DNA of 10,861 nt from Desulfovibrionales bacterium (lineage in GTDB: Bacteria > Desulfobacterota > Desulfovibrionia > Desulfovibrionales > Desulfomicrobiaceae). The DNA is taken from contig JAAYGZ010000045.1 in the NCBI GenBank assembly GCA_012727515.1, forward strand, positions 1 through 10,861, in the 5' to 3' direction. Below are positions 1 through 7,005 of this stretch, one piece after another (positions within the stretch are counted from its first letter, which is position 1; every line of letters begins with the position of its first letter). Position numbers and translations under genes: made by a program. The notes under the pieces were generated by a model. That model ran no database searches and was not told where the DNA came from. It was given only the letters and a program-made list of their open reading frames with translations.

Positions 1-2869
1 GCCTATGCCCAGGCAGTGCAGAGACTTCTACCGTGATGCTGCCCTGAGTAGTAAACTTAAAGGCATTGCCAACCAGGTTGGTCAGAACCTGGTGCAAGCG
101 CGTACTATCCCCCAGCAGCGTATCTGGAATGCCGGGATGCACTATAACTGTAAAATCAATATCTTTACTTACTGCTGTTGATAGAAACAGATCTTTGATC
201 TGGGACAGCAGATTTCTCAGATTCACAGGAACATGCTGGATACGCACGACCCCGACCTCTATGCGAGAAAGGTCCAGTATATCGCTCAACAGGTTGATCA
301 GGCGATCTGATGACTGCCTGCCCACAGCAATATACTCGTGCTGCTCTTCATCCAGTTCTGTCATTTCAAGAAGTTGCAATATACCTGTAATGCCATTGAG
401 CGGAGTACGCAGTTCATGGCTCATATTTGCCAAAAATTCAGATTTGGCTTTGCTTGCCGCATCAGCCTCTTTTTTGGCCAGCACCAGGGCGGCCTCAACT
501 GCTTTTTGCGCTGAAATATCAATGTGACAGCCAACTATGCGCAAAGCCTGTCCAGCATCTGACCAGCGAATAACCCGGCCAGCGCAGATGACCCAGACCA
601 GGTGTCCGTCCTTGTGCCGAAAGCGAACTTCTTTATTCAGTGCAATGCGCCCCAGGCTCTCTATATGGGCCTGCAAAGCGCTTTGTATCATGGGCACATC
701 TTCAGGCACAATAAGATTCAACCATGCCTCGTATGTGTTGGGCAATTCGTGATCTTCATATCCGAACATATGTTTCAGTGACGGGCTGAGGTAGGTATGC
801 ATATGCTCCATGTCCCAGTCCCAGTACCCGGCAAGAATATCTTCCAGAATATTGCGCAGAATAGTCCTTTCCTCGCGCAGGGCCTCTTCCATGCGCTTAC
901 GCTCGCCAATATCCTCCAAAGTGGCAATAACTCCTGTGGGCGGCTGTGGGAAAATAGGATTAAAATTAACACGCAACATGCGCGTAACACCTCCATTTAT
1001 GGATGTGTATTCCTGTTCAAAAACCGCCACTTCACCCTGCAAAGCCCTTTTGATTGTGGCCTGCATGTCCGGACTACTCTTACGTGCAGTATTAAAGCCA
1101 ATAAGCACATCCCGTGGAGCGCCCATAAGCCGTTCAAATGGCTCATTACAGTCAATAATCGTTCCTTCGCTATCAAAGAGAATCATGCCCAGCGGTGAAT
1201 TCTGAAAAATAACGCGGTGCTGATATTCACTTAAGCGCAGCGCGTCCTCTGCTTCTTTGCGCGCCGTGATATCAACCGCACTGCCATACACTCGCTTATT
1301 GGCTGAACTGAACTCTGGATCCACGCATATTACCTTGCATTCTGTCCAGATTCGAGAACCATCCTTGCGAATCAGGCACAGTTCCATGCGCGCACTTTCC
1401 CCAAAACGTAATGCACAGATCTTTTTTGAACAATTCTCTTGATCTTCAGGGCTAAGCAAAGGGAGTAAACTTTTCTGAGCCAGCAGTTCATCAGCGCTGT
1501 ACCCGGAGATACGTTCCACTGCACCGCCAACCCAGATGAGTTCAAAGCTGTGCTCAGATATAAAATCATACGCATAGACCATATCTGAGGTCATCAGTGA
1601 AATGGTACGAAAGCCTTCTTCACGTTCTTTGAGCATTTTTTCCAAACGCTTATAGTCAGTCACATCACGAGCAGAGCCCACGGTCCCGATCATATCTCCA
1701 TTTTTATCCAGTAACGGGGCCTTATGAACATCCAAAAAAAGAAATTTTCCCTGCACGTTGCCATATTCATCAAACTGCTGCTGGCAGCGTGCATCCATGG
1801 TCGTTTGGTCTGTATCACGGCAGATTTCCCCAAAAGTATGCCAATCAGGATTATTTGCATGACGTGTCCGCTCTCGCTGGGCAAAAAACATATCTGTTTT
1901 GCCCAGAGGTTCTTCCACATCAGCCGCATTCAGCAAGCCAGAACAAATGGCTTTGTTGGTAAAAATATATTTTTTATTCAGATCCTTGGCCCAGATCATG
2001 TCAGGCACATTGTCACAGATCAGACGCAGCATGGCAGAGAGATCGCGGTAGCGTTCCTCACTGCGACGCAAATTTTCTTCTGCCAGTTTTTGTTCTGTAA
2101 TATCCTGAAGCACGCCGATGACTGAAGCTACCTTGTTATTCTGCAAGACCGGTCGGCTTGAGGTGCGAATCCAGATTATTTTTTCTGGCGCTACGCGTAT
2201 TTTATATTCGCCGGGGGAAAGTGAACCCTGGAGAACCCGTGACCAGTTGGCCTGCGCCTGTTCTCGATCCGCAGGATCAAGCAGATCAAAAAGTGACATC
2301 CCAACAAACTGCTCGGCACCAGATAAAATATTTTTAGCCGAGGGGCTCAGATAGCGAAGAACTCCCTCCAAATTGGTTTCATAAATAACATCATTGATAT
2401 TTTCCACCAGGTCGCGATATTTTTGTTCAGACCGGACTAAATTTTCCTCTATTTTTTTCTGCTCTGTAATATCAGTGACAAACCCTCGAATATATGCAGG
2501 CTCGCCTGTCTGATCAGGCACCACCTGGGCAGTTCCGAGCAGCCATACTCTGGAGCCATCTTTTTTGATGAACTGACATTCCTGATCAGATACTTCTTTG
2601 TGTGTGCTCAAGAGTTCTAAATATTTTCTCCGGTCCTCTGCCCGATGATAAATCTGGGTCGTAATATCAGTCACAGTATGCATAAGCTCCGCAGGTGAGG
2701 CATAGCCAAGTATCTGGGTCAGGGCATGATTAACAAAGATAATGCGACCACTGGGCGAGGTAACAAAAACACCCAGCGGTGAATGCATGAGCGTGTCCTG
2801 AAAAAAATCAGGCCCCAACAGAGTATGAGTACGTGTCGTATCATCAGATGCAGAAAAGGATTTGGACAT
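1..2869 (-). CDS. Multi-PAS sensor histidine kinase (3' end outside window)
   Basis: Read on the minus strand, one frame stays open from the ATG at 2869 to the window edge, giving 956 codons with no stop. It begins MSKSFSASDD and has no membrane segment, so a cytoplasmic sensor is inferred. Six PAS/PAC units can be followed by their closing motifs: VTDITEQKK near residue 132, LQDITEQKL near 255, ARDVTDYKR near 402, AVDITARKE near 534, LEDIGERKR near 652 and HIDISAQKA near 784. A HisKA domain follows, with H-box FLANMSHELRTPLNG and phospho-acceptor His818. The ATPase N-box is LHQVLTNLVGNAFKFT with Asn931 and Asn935; the remaining ATP-binding boxes, and any receiver domain, lie beyond the window. 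An AAGGA ribosome site at 2882-2878 supports the start. The family autophosphorylates on His and passes phosphate to a response regulator; ligands and partner cannot be told from sequence. Confidence 0.93.
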   Translation of the reverse strand, partial: MSKSFSASDDTTRTHTLLGPDFFQDTLMHSPLGVFVTSPSGRIIFVNHALTQILGYASPAELMHTVTDITTQIYHRAEDRRKYLELLSTHKEVSDQECQFIKKDGSRVWLLGTAQVVPDQTGEPAYIRGFVTDITEQKKIEENLVRSEQKYRDLVENINDVIYETNLEGVLRYLSPSAKNILSGAEQFVGMSLFDLLDPADREQAQANWSRVLQGSLSPGEYKIRVAPEKIIWIRTSSRPVLQNNKVASVIGVLQDITEQKLAEENLRRSEERYRDLSAMLRLICDNVPDMIWAKDLNKKYIFTNKAICSGLLNAADVEEPLGKTDMFFAQRERTRHANNPDWHTFGEICRDTDQTTMDARCQQQFDEYGNVQGKFLFLDVHKAPLLDKNGDMIGTVGSARDVTDYKRLEKMLKEREEGFRTISLMTSDMVYAYDFISEHSFELIWVGGAVERISGYSADELLAQKSLLPLLSPEDQENCSKKICALRFGESARMELCLIRKDGSRIWTECKVICVDPEFSSANKRVYGSAVDITARKEAEDALRLSEYQHRVIFQNSPLGMILFDSEGTIIDCNEPFERLMGAPRDVLIGFNTARKSSPDMQATIKRALQGEVAVFEQEYTSINGGVTRMLRVNFNPIFPQPPTGVIATLEDIGERKRMEEALREERTILRNILEDILAGYWDWDMEHMHTYLSPSLKHMFGYEDHELPNTYEAWLNLIVPEDVPMIQSALQAHIESLGRIALNKEVRFRHKDGHLVWVICAGRVIRWSDAGQALRIVGCHIDISAQKAVEAALVLAKKEADAASKAKSEFLANMSHELRTPLNGITGILQLLEMTELDEEQHEYIAVGRQSSDRLINLLSDILDLSRIEVGVVRIQHVPVNLRNLLSQIKDLFLSTAVSKDIDFTVIVHPGIPDTLLGDSTRLHQVLTNLVGNAFKFTTQGSITVEVSALPGHR

Positions 2870-2883
2870 AGCACACTTCCTTG

Positions 2884-2899
2884 GCCGAGCATTCTCGGC
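2884..2899 (-). promoter_or_regulatory. Small hairpin in the kinase leader
   Basis: GCCGAG and CTCGGC form a perfect 6-bp inverted repeat around a 4-nt loop. It sits directly upstream of the AAGGA ribosome site of the minus-strand kinase, with no T-run after it on either strand. It may be a leader structure or a protein-binding palindrome in the 197-bp divergent region between the kinase and purH. I could not place a convincing sigma-70 promoter for either gene there. The repeat is seen; its role is inferred. Confidence 0.35.
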
Positions 2900-3066
2900 G
2901 CACACTAAAAAATGCAGAGCACAGCACCATCAACTCGTGAAACAATACTCCGTATCTGACATATAAAGCAACTAAATACTGCCCTGTGGCATATTTGCTC
3001 CTCCAGGCCCTCTATGCTAGGAACGCAAACCTTGAGCGTATCAATTTTGTATTTTCGGAGAACACC

Positions 3067-4341
3067 ATGAGCGATCTAAAAAAAATGTACCATACACTCC
3101 AGCAGGATTCTTTTCCCCAGGACCTGACCTTGACCCTGGGCGATCAAACTATCTGCTTTACCAAAAAAACATGGAGCATTGATGGAGAATCCAAAGGGCT
3201 ACGCTACGGAGAAAACCCAGATCAACCAGCAGCCCTGTATGAGATTACGTCCAGTACCTTTACCCTGGATGGTGTGACCTTTCAGCAGGGCCAGCACAAA
3301 CTTGTCTCAGCCCTGACCGAAGAAAACCTCATTCAGTCAGGCAAGCACCCAGGCAAGATCAACCTTACTGATGTGGATAATGGCATCAACATCCTGCAAT
3401 ACCTGACAGCCAAACCAGCCGCTGTTATCCTTAAGCACAACAACCCATGCGGAGCAGCCTGGGATGAGGCAGGACTGCACCAGGCCCTGAGCAAAGCCTT
3501 TGCCGCTGACCGCATTGCAGCCTTTGGCGGCACCATTGTGGTCAACCAGCCTGTGGACGCAGCCTGCGCCACCTTTATCACATCCAGTTATTTTGAAGTT
3601 ATTGCGGCCCCGGATTTTGACGCTGCCAGCCTGGATATTTTGACCACGAAAAAAAATCTGCGCATTATCCGTATCCCGGCCCTGTCCCATTTACAGGATA
3701 TGCTGGGAACGCCCTTTCTGGATATCAAATCACTGGTGGATGGCGGCCTGATCATCCAGACCTCGTTTCAAAACCGTATTCTCTCAAGCCAGAATTTTCT
3801 CCCGGCCCAGGCCAGTAAAGATGATCGTACAGTCCTTGCTCGCACTCCCACGCCCCAGGAAGCTGATGACCTGGTTTTTGCATGGGCCGTGGAAGCCGGC
3901 GTTACATCCAATTCCATTATTTTTGTCCGCAATGGCGCCACGGTAGCCATTGGCACAGGCGAACAGGACCGCGTGGGCTGTGTGGAAATAACTATCCATA
4001 AAGCATATAGCAAGTATGCAGACAAATTGGCCTTTGCCCAGTGTGGCTGCTCGCTGTACGAACTTGGACAAAAAGCAGAGACAGACGCGGCCCTGGCCAG
4101 GACTCTGGAGCAGATTCAGGCTCAGACCGTGGCTGATAAAGGCGGATTGCCAGGATCAGTTCTGGTTTCTGATGGATTTTTCCCATTTCGCGATGGCGTG
4201 GATCTGGCCATTGCCCAGGGCGTCACAGCCATTGCCCAGCCTGGTGGCTCTATCCGGGATGTGGAAGTCATCCAGGCTGTTAACCAGGCCACGCCCCAGG
4301 TGGCAATGGTCTTTACTGGACAGCGCTCGTTTAAGCACTAA
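3067..4341 (+). CDS. purH: AICAR formyltransferase, single-domain PurH
   Basis: This 424-residue protein matches the C-terminal half of PurH, which transfers a formyl group from 10-formyltetrahydrofolate to AICAR to give FAICAR, the penultimate step of IMP synthesis in the cytoplasm. Visible family motifs are LRYGENPDQPAALYE (45-59), the catalytic KHNNPCG (Lys123, His124), AFGGTIVVN (152-160), SNSIIFVRNGATVAIGTGEQ (281-300), SDGFFPF (368-374), QPGGSIRD (391-398) and the typical C-terminal MVFTGQRSFKH. Usual PurH has roughly 520-530 residues, and its N-terminal MGS-fold IMP cyclohydrolase domain of about 200 residues is missing. The ATG at 3067 is chosen because CGGAG lies 6 nt upstream; an in-frame GTG at 2986 would add 27 unconserved residues. 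No frameshifted cyclohydrolase remnant is seen upstream, where the divergent kinase begins. IMP cyclohydrolase must therefore be encoded elsewhere, which is inference. Confidence 0.93.
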   Translation: MSDLKKMYHTLQQDSFPQDLTLTLGDQTICFTKKTWSIDGESKGLRYGENPDQPAALYEITSSTFTLDGVTFQQGQHKLVSALTEENLIQSGKHPGKINLTDVDNGINILQYLTAKPAAVILKHNNPCGAAWDEAGLHQALSKAFAADRIAAFGGTIVVNQPVDAACATFITSSYFEVIAAPDFDAASLDILTTKKNLRIIRIPALSHLQDMLGTPFLDIKSLVDGGLIIQTSFQNRILSSQNFLPAQASKDDRTVLARTPTPQEADDLVFAWAVEAGVTSNSIIFVRNGATVAIGTGEQDRVGCVEITIHKAYSKYADKLAFAQCGCSLYELGQKAETDAALARTLEQIQAQTVADKGGLPGSVLVSDGFFPFRDGVDLAIAQGVTAIAQPGGSIRDVEVIQAVNQATPQVAMVFTGQRSFKH

Positions 4342-4407
4342 GGAAACGCTGAGTAAATCCTGTACAAAAAATTCAGCCTGTTCATGTTATGATCGCATGG
4401 TACGAAC

Positions 4408-4473
4408 AAATGCCGAGCCTTATCTCTATGAAAAAAAGTATCTTTAACAATCACACGAGGATAGGCATTTTTT
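4408..4473 (+). terminator. Weak candidate terminator after purH
   Basis: AAATGCC (4408-4414) can pair with GGCATTT (4464-4470), and TATCT (4421-4425) with GGATA (4459-4463), leaving a 6-nt bulge and a loop of about 33 nt. Six T residues run from 4468 to 4473. The large loop and bulge make this a poor terminator by usual rules, but it is the only hairpin with a T-run downstream of purH. Confidence 0.3.
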
Positions 4474-4477
4474 GTTT

Positions 4478-4568
4478 GTCATTCCGACCGAATGTAATGA
4501 GCGAAGGAATCCTTGGATTCCTTCGGCTACGCTCAGGGCAGGCTCCTCAACTCTGCGCGGGATGATGA
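4478..4568. repeat. GTCATTCC-type palindromic intergenic repeat
   Basis: The segment opens with GTCATTCCGACCGAATG and its centre is a perfect 11-bp inverted repeat, CGAAGGAATCC (4502-4512) against GGATTCCTTCG (4515-4525). This is extended by TGAGCG (4498-4503) and CGCTCA (4530-4535), with GGGATGATGA near the end roughly mirroring the start. From memory, intergenic repeats of this style (GTCATTCC ... GGAATC ... GGATTCCTTCGGCTACGCTCAGG) are widespread and multicopy in many bacterial genomes. Only one copy is in this window, so multicopy status is not shown here. Confidence 0.6.
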
Positions 4569-4622
4569 AATAACGATAACCATGACCGTACGTTTGATTT
4601 AATCAGTGCGTCCCTGAGAACA

Positions 4623-4653
4623 AGGGCTGTTTGCCCTGTGTGCAGATGTCTGC
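4623..4653 (+). other. Two short adjacent inverted repeats upstream of the RNase gene
   Basis: AGGGC/GCCCT with a 5-nt loop (4623-4637) is followed by the near-palindrome GCAGATGTCTGC (4642-4653). They lie 80-110 bp ahead of the RNase start and could be leader hairpins or an operator. Neither has a T-run. Short inverted repeats of this size can arise by chance, so the call is descriptive only. Confidence 0.25.
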
Positions 4654-4732
4654 GTGTTCTGCTCCGTGCGCCAAAGGCCAGGAGCCACTTCGTTTGTAAT
4701 CACCATTTCGAGCCATGCTCGTAAGGCCCAGC

Positions 4733-6775
4733 ATGTCCACGTCTATCTCGTTACAACCTGGCTGTATCATTGAATTTTTACAGGACAATCAGCCTGTTTC
4801 GGCCTGGATTCTTGATGTCCAGACCCCTCGGGTCCGGGTTTTTACCACTGGGCAACGCGAGTTGAAACTCCCCATGTCCCGCATCTTGCCCTGGACAGGG
4901 CCTCAAGAAGCCAGCAACGCCTCCAGACAGGATATGCTTGATCTTTTGCGCACGCATCATGCCCGCCGTGAACGCCTGGCCGAAGATATTGATGCCCTGG
5001 AAATCTGGGAGCTTGCCCAGGGCGAGCTGGACCAGGCTGAAATTTCCTGGTTTGCCTCTCTTGTTTTTGATGAACCAAACCCTGACCATCTGGCTGCTGT
5101 GGGCCGCAAACTCCTGCAAACCAAGACGCATTTTCGTTTTGCACCGCCCTGTTTTGAGATCTATCCCCAGGACGTGGTGGAACGGCGTCAGGAAGAACTG
5201 CGTAAGGCCCAGGAACGCGAGCGCCTGATTGGCGTGGGGCAAATGTTTATCCGCGATCTATGGGACAGCTTCTGCAAACGCAAAAAACCTTCTGTTGTGC
5301 TGGACCAGGAACAGACCAGGCGCTTGACAGACCTGATTATGACTCGCCTGACCAATCCTGATGACCGGGACAGCGAGGGATTGTGGAAAACCATGACCAT
5401 GGGCCTGCCTGAAGACCCCCACCTGCCACTCTTGCTGGCTCAAACCTGGGGCATTGTTCCGCCCCATTATAATTTTTACCTGGCCCGCGCCCAATACGAT
5501 TGGGAACCTGAATGGGCGCAGCCATATGCTGAGGCTGTGGCCAGCATTCAGGAACGGGTTCAGGCCAGGCAGGAACCTGGCTTGACCTCCATTGTGACCA
5601 TTGATTCAGCCACCACCAAAGACATTGATGACGGCTTCAGCCTGATTCGCCATGACCAGGGCTTTACCCTGCACCTGGCCCTGGCCTGCCCATGCCTGGA
5701 ATGGGATTTTGAGAGCGATCTGGGCAAAACCGTGCAGCAGCGCTTTGCCTCCTTGTATCTGCCAGAAGGCACCAGCCACATGCTGCCGGAAGTGCTGGGC
5801 ACGCAATTTTTCAGCCTGACCGCTGGCCAGAATCATCCAGCCCTGGTTCTGACCTTTGAGCTTGATGCGCAAGGTCTGGTGCAAACACTCACGCCGCACA
5901 TTGCCTGGGTGCAGGTGCACGGCAATCTCACCTATACCGGAGTTGAGGAAGCCATTGCTGCTGGCAGTTCAGCTCTGTTGCAGGATGCCTATGAGCTGGC
6001 CGCGTTGCTGCGTACTGAGCGCATCCGCAATCATGCGGTCATCATGGAGCAGCCCGACCCACATATTGTAGTAAGCGGTGATCCCCATGCGCCGCGCCTG
6101 AGCATTGAACTCTATCCCCATACCCCGGCAGCCCAGATGATTGTTTCGGAGTTTATGATTCTGGCCAATACAAACATTGCGTCCTGGTGTCTGGAGCACA
6201 ATGTACCGCTCTTATTTCGGACGCAGAACATCACCTTGTCTGCGGAAAGTGCTGGGGTCTGGAACGAACCCACAGATATTTACCGCATTATCAATACCAT
6301 GGGCCCGTCTATTCTTGAATGCGAACCAAAACGCCATGCCACCATTGGTGCCAAGGCCTATGCATCCATTACCTCGCCACTGCGGCGCTATTCTGATTTT
6401 ATCAATGTCAGTCAGATTGTCAGCAACCTGACTGGCCAGGGTCACATGCTTTCCAAAGAGGAATTGCAAACCCTGTTGCCTCAGCTTTCCAGCCGGGCTG
6501 AACAGGTCAATCAGGTCCAGCGTATGCGTCCACGCTACTGGAAATATGAGTATTTCCGACAAAATCATAAGTCACAGCGCTGGTCCGGAATCATTGTTGA
6601 TCCTGGCTCGACCCTGGTCACCATTGCCCTGCCGGACATGCAGGTTTTCTTAAAAGCCCCGCGCAAAATTTTTGGCGATAAAGTCCGCTTGGGCCAACGT
6701 TTTTCCATCCGCATGGGCAAGGTTGATCCACTGAATTTTGAAATAAAAATCGTGGAAGCCTGGGAAGAGGAATGA
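4733..6775 (+). CDS. RNase II-family 3'-5' exoribonuclease (RNB domain)
   Basis: The 680-residue product is a hydrolytic exoribonuclease that degrades single-stranded RNA from its 3' end in the cytoplasm. The RNB active site is complete: TIDSATTKDIDD carries Asp291, Asp297, Asp299 and Asp300, equivalent to E. coli RNase II Asp201/207/209/210, and TSPLRRYSDF carries Arg551 and Arg552. Residues 1-60 look like a small beta-barrel (QPGCIIEFLQDN ... MSRILPW). Residues about 70-280 are largely helical, including a probable winged-helix stretch (ELDQAEISWFASLVFDEPNP), in place of the two cold-shock domains of the E. coli enzyme. This resembles the Deinococcus DrII and cyanobacterial/plastid type as I recall it. 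The last 70 residues (RWSGIIVDPG onward) fit an S1-like barrel. The ATG at 4733 is preferred because TAAGG lies 6 nt upstream; the in-frame ATG at 4715 has no such site and adds six residues. Confidence 0.92.
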   Translation: MSTSISLQPGCIIEFLQDNQPVSAWILDVQTPRVRVFTTGQRELKLPMSRILPWTGPQEASNASRQDMLDLLRTHHARRERLAEDIDALEIWELAQGELDQAEISWFASLVFDEPNPDHLAAVGRKLLQTKTHFRFAPPCFEIYPQDVVERRQEELRKAQERERLIGVGQMFIRDLWDSFCKRKKPSVVLDQEQTRRLTDLIMTRLTNPDDRDSEGLWKTMTMGLPEDPHLPLLLAQTWGIVPPHYNFYLARAQYDWEPEWAQPYAEAVASIQERVQARQEPGLTSIVTIDSATTKDIDDGFSLIRHDQGFTLHLALACPCLEWDFESDLGKTVQQRFASLYLPEGTSHMLPEVLGTQFFSLTAGQNHPALVLTFELDAQGLVQTLTPHIAWVQVHGNLTYTGVEEAIAAGSSALLQDAYELAALLRTERIRNHAVIMEQPDPHIVVSGDPHAPRLSIELYPHTPAAQMIVSEFMILANTNIASWCLEHNVPLLFRTQNITLSAESAGVWNEPTDIYRIINTMGPSILECEPKRHATIGAKAYASITSPLRRYSDFINVSQIVSNLTGQGHMLSKEELQTLLPQLSSRAEQVNQVQRMRPRYWKYEYFRQNHKSQRWSGIIVDPGSTLVTIALPDMQVFLKAPRKIFGDKVRLGQRFSIRMGKVDPLNFEIKIVEAWEEE

Positions 6776-6808
6776 GCTTGTCCCTGACACATTTTTCACG
6801 TAAGGCCC

Positions 6809-6840
6809 CTGTGCATATACACAGATACGACTGATAATAT
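6809..6840 (+). promoter_or_regulatory. Palindrome and possible -10 element upstream of plsY
   Basis: CTGTG (6809-6813) and CACAG (6820-6824) form a perfect inverted repeat around CATATA. Ten bases later, TGATAATAT (6832-6840) resembles an extended -10 box, TG-N-TAATAT, with 4 of 6 matches to TATAAT. No good -35 is seen at 16-18 bp. The half-site recalls CRP/FNR-family sites (TGTGA-N6-TCACA) but is 2 bp too short between the TGTG and CACA arms. A promoter about 165 bp ahead of plsY with an overlapping operator is possible, not demonstrated. Confidence 0.25.
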
Positions 6841-6875
6841 GTTCCCGTGTACCTGGGCAATGCGCACTATCCTCA

Positions 6876-6918
6876 AGGAATGCACTGATTTATTCACATA
6901 TTTTGCTTTAATCAGTGC
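6876..6918. repeat. Short inverted repeat sharing the 4341/4615 motif
   Basis: GCACTGATT (6882-6890) and AATCAGTGC (6910-6918) are perfect 9-bp inverted arms around 19 nt. The left arm in context, AGGAATGCACTGATTTATTC (6876-6895), matches the reverse complement of 4596-4615 at 16 of 20 positions. The right arm shares the 12-mer TTTAATCAGTGC exactly with 4598-4609. The unit sits in the 230-bp gap between the RNase gene and plsY, where I see no gene. It may be a miniature or deleted copy of the same element, or a structured leader. Confidence 0.45.
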
Positions 6919-7005
6919 TGGTTACGCACATTGTTGAGTGTGTGGGACAACTCGTACAGACTGCTGATCTACCTTAACCATCACCCAGACAAAGGAGTTT
7001 GCACA

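Larger units (their letters stand above)
4341..4615 (+). repeat. MITE-like interval with imperfect inverted ends
   Basis: The 391-bp gap between purH and the RNase gene has no convincing coding sequence. AGGAAACGCTGAGTAAATC starts on the last base of the purH stop codon (4341-4359). GATTTAATCAGTGCGTCCCT (4596-4615) is an imperfect inverted copy of it: the reverse complement AGGGACGCACTGATTAAATC matches with one mismatch class change, a small gap and a 2-nt insertion. The same core recurs twice at 6876-6918. Together the ends suggest a small non-autonomous element of about 275 bp, in which a second repeat-like palindrome (4478-4568) is nested. No transposase and no obvious target-site duplication are visible, so mobility is only inferred. 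Confidence 0.45.

Noticed and set aside
66..2354. Plus-strand open frames across the kinase region
   Set aside because: They overlap one continuous minus-strand frame with clear PAS, HisKA and ATPase motifs. Their translations show no family motif or convincing ribosome sites.
2985..3000. TGGCAT...TTGCT as a sigma-54 promoter for purH
   Set aside because: The GG and GC elements are three bases too close for a -24/-12 promoter.
2986..3066. N-terminal extension of PurH from GTG 2986, or a remnant of the missing cyclohydrolase domain
   Set aside because: The 27 residues resemble no MGS-fold sequence, and the ATG at 3067 has a good ribosome site.
4016..4447. Plus-strand open frame overlapping the end of purH and running into the gap
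   Set aside because: Out of frame with well-conserved purH sequence; the part beyond purH is repeat-like, with no motif.
4502..4525. Terminator for purH at the GGAATCC palindrome
   Set aside because: A strong stem with a 2-nt loop but no T-run; better explained as an intergenic repeat.
6919..6936. TGGTTAC...TTGTT as a sigma-54 promoter for plsY
   Set aside because: The -12 element reads TG-T rather than GC at the required spacing.
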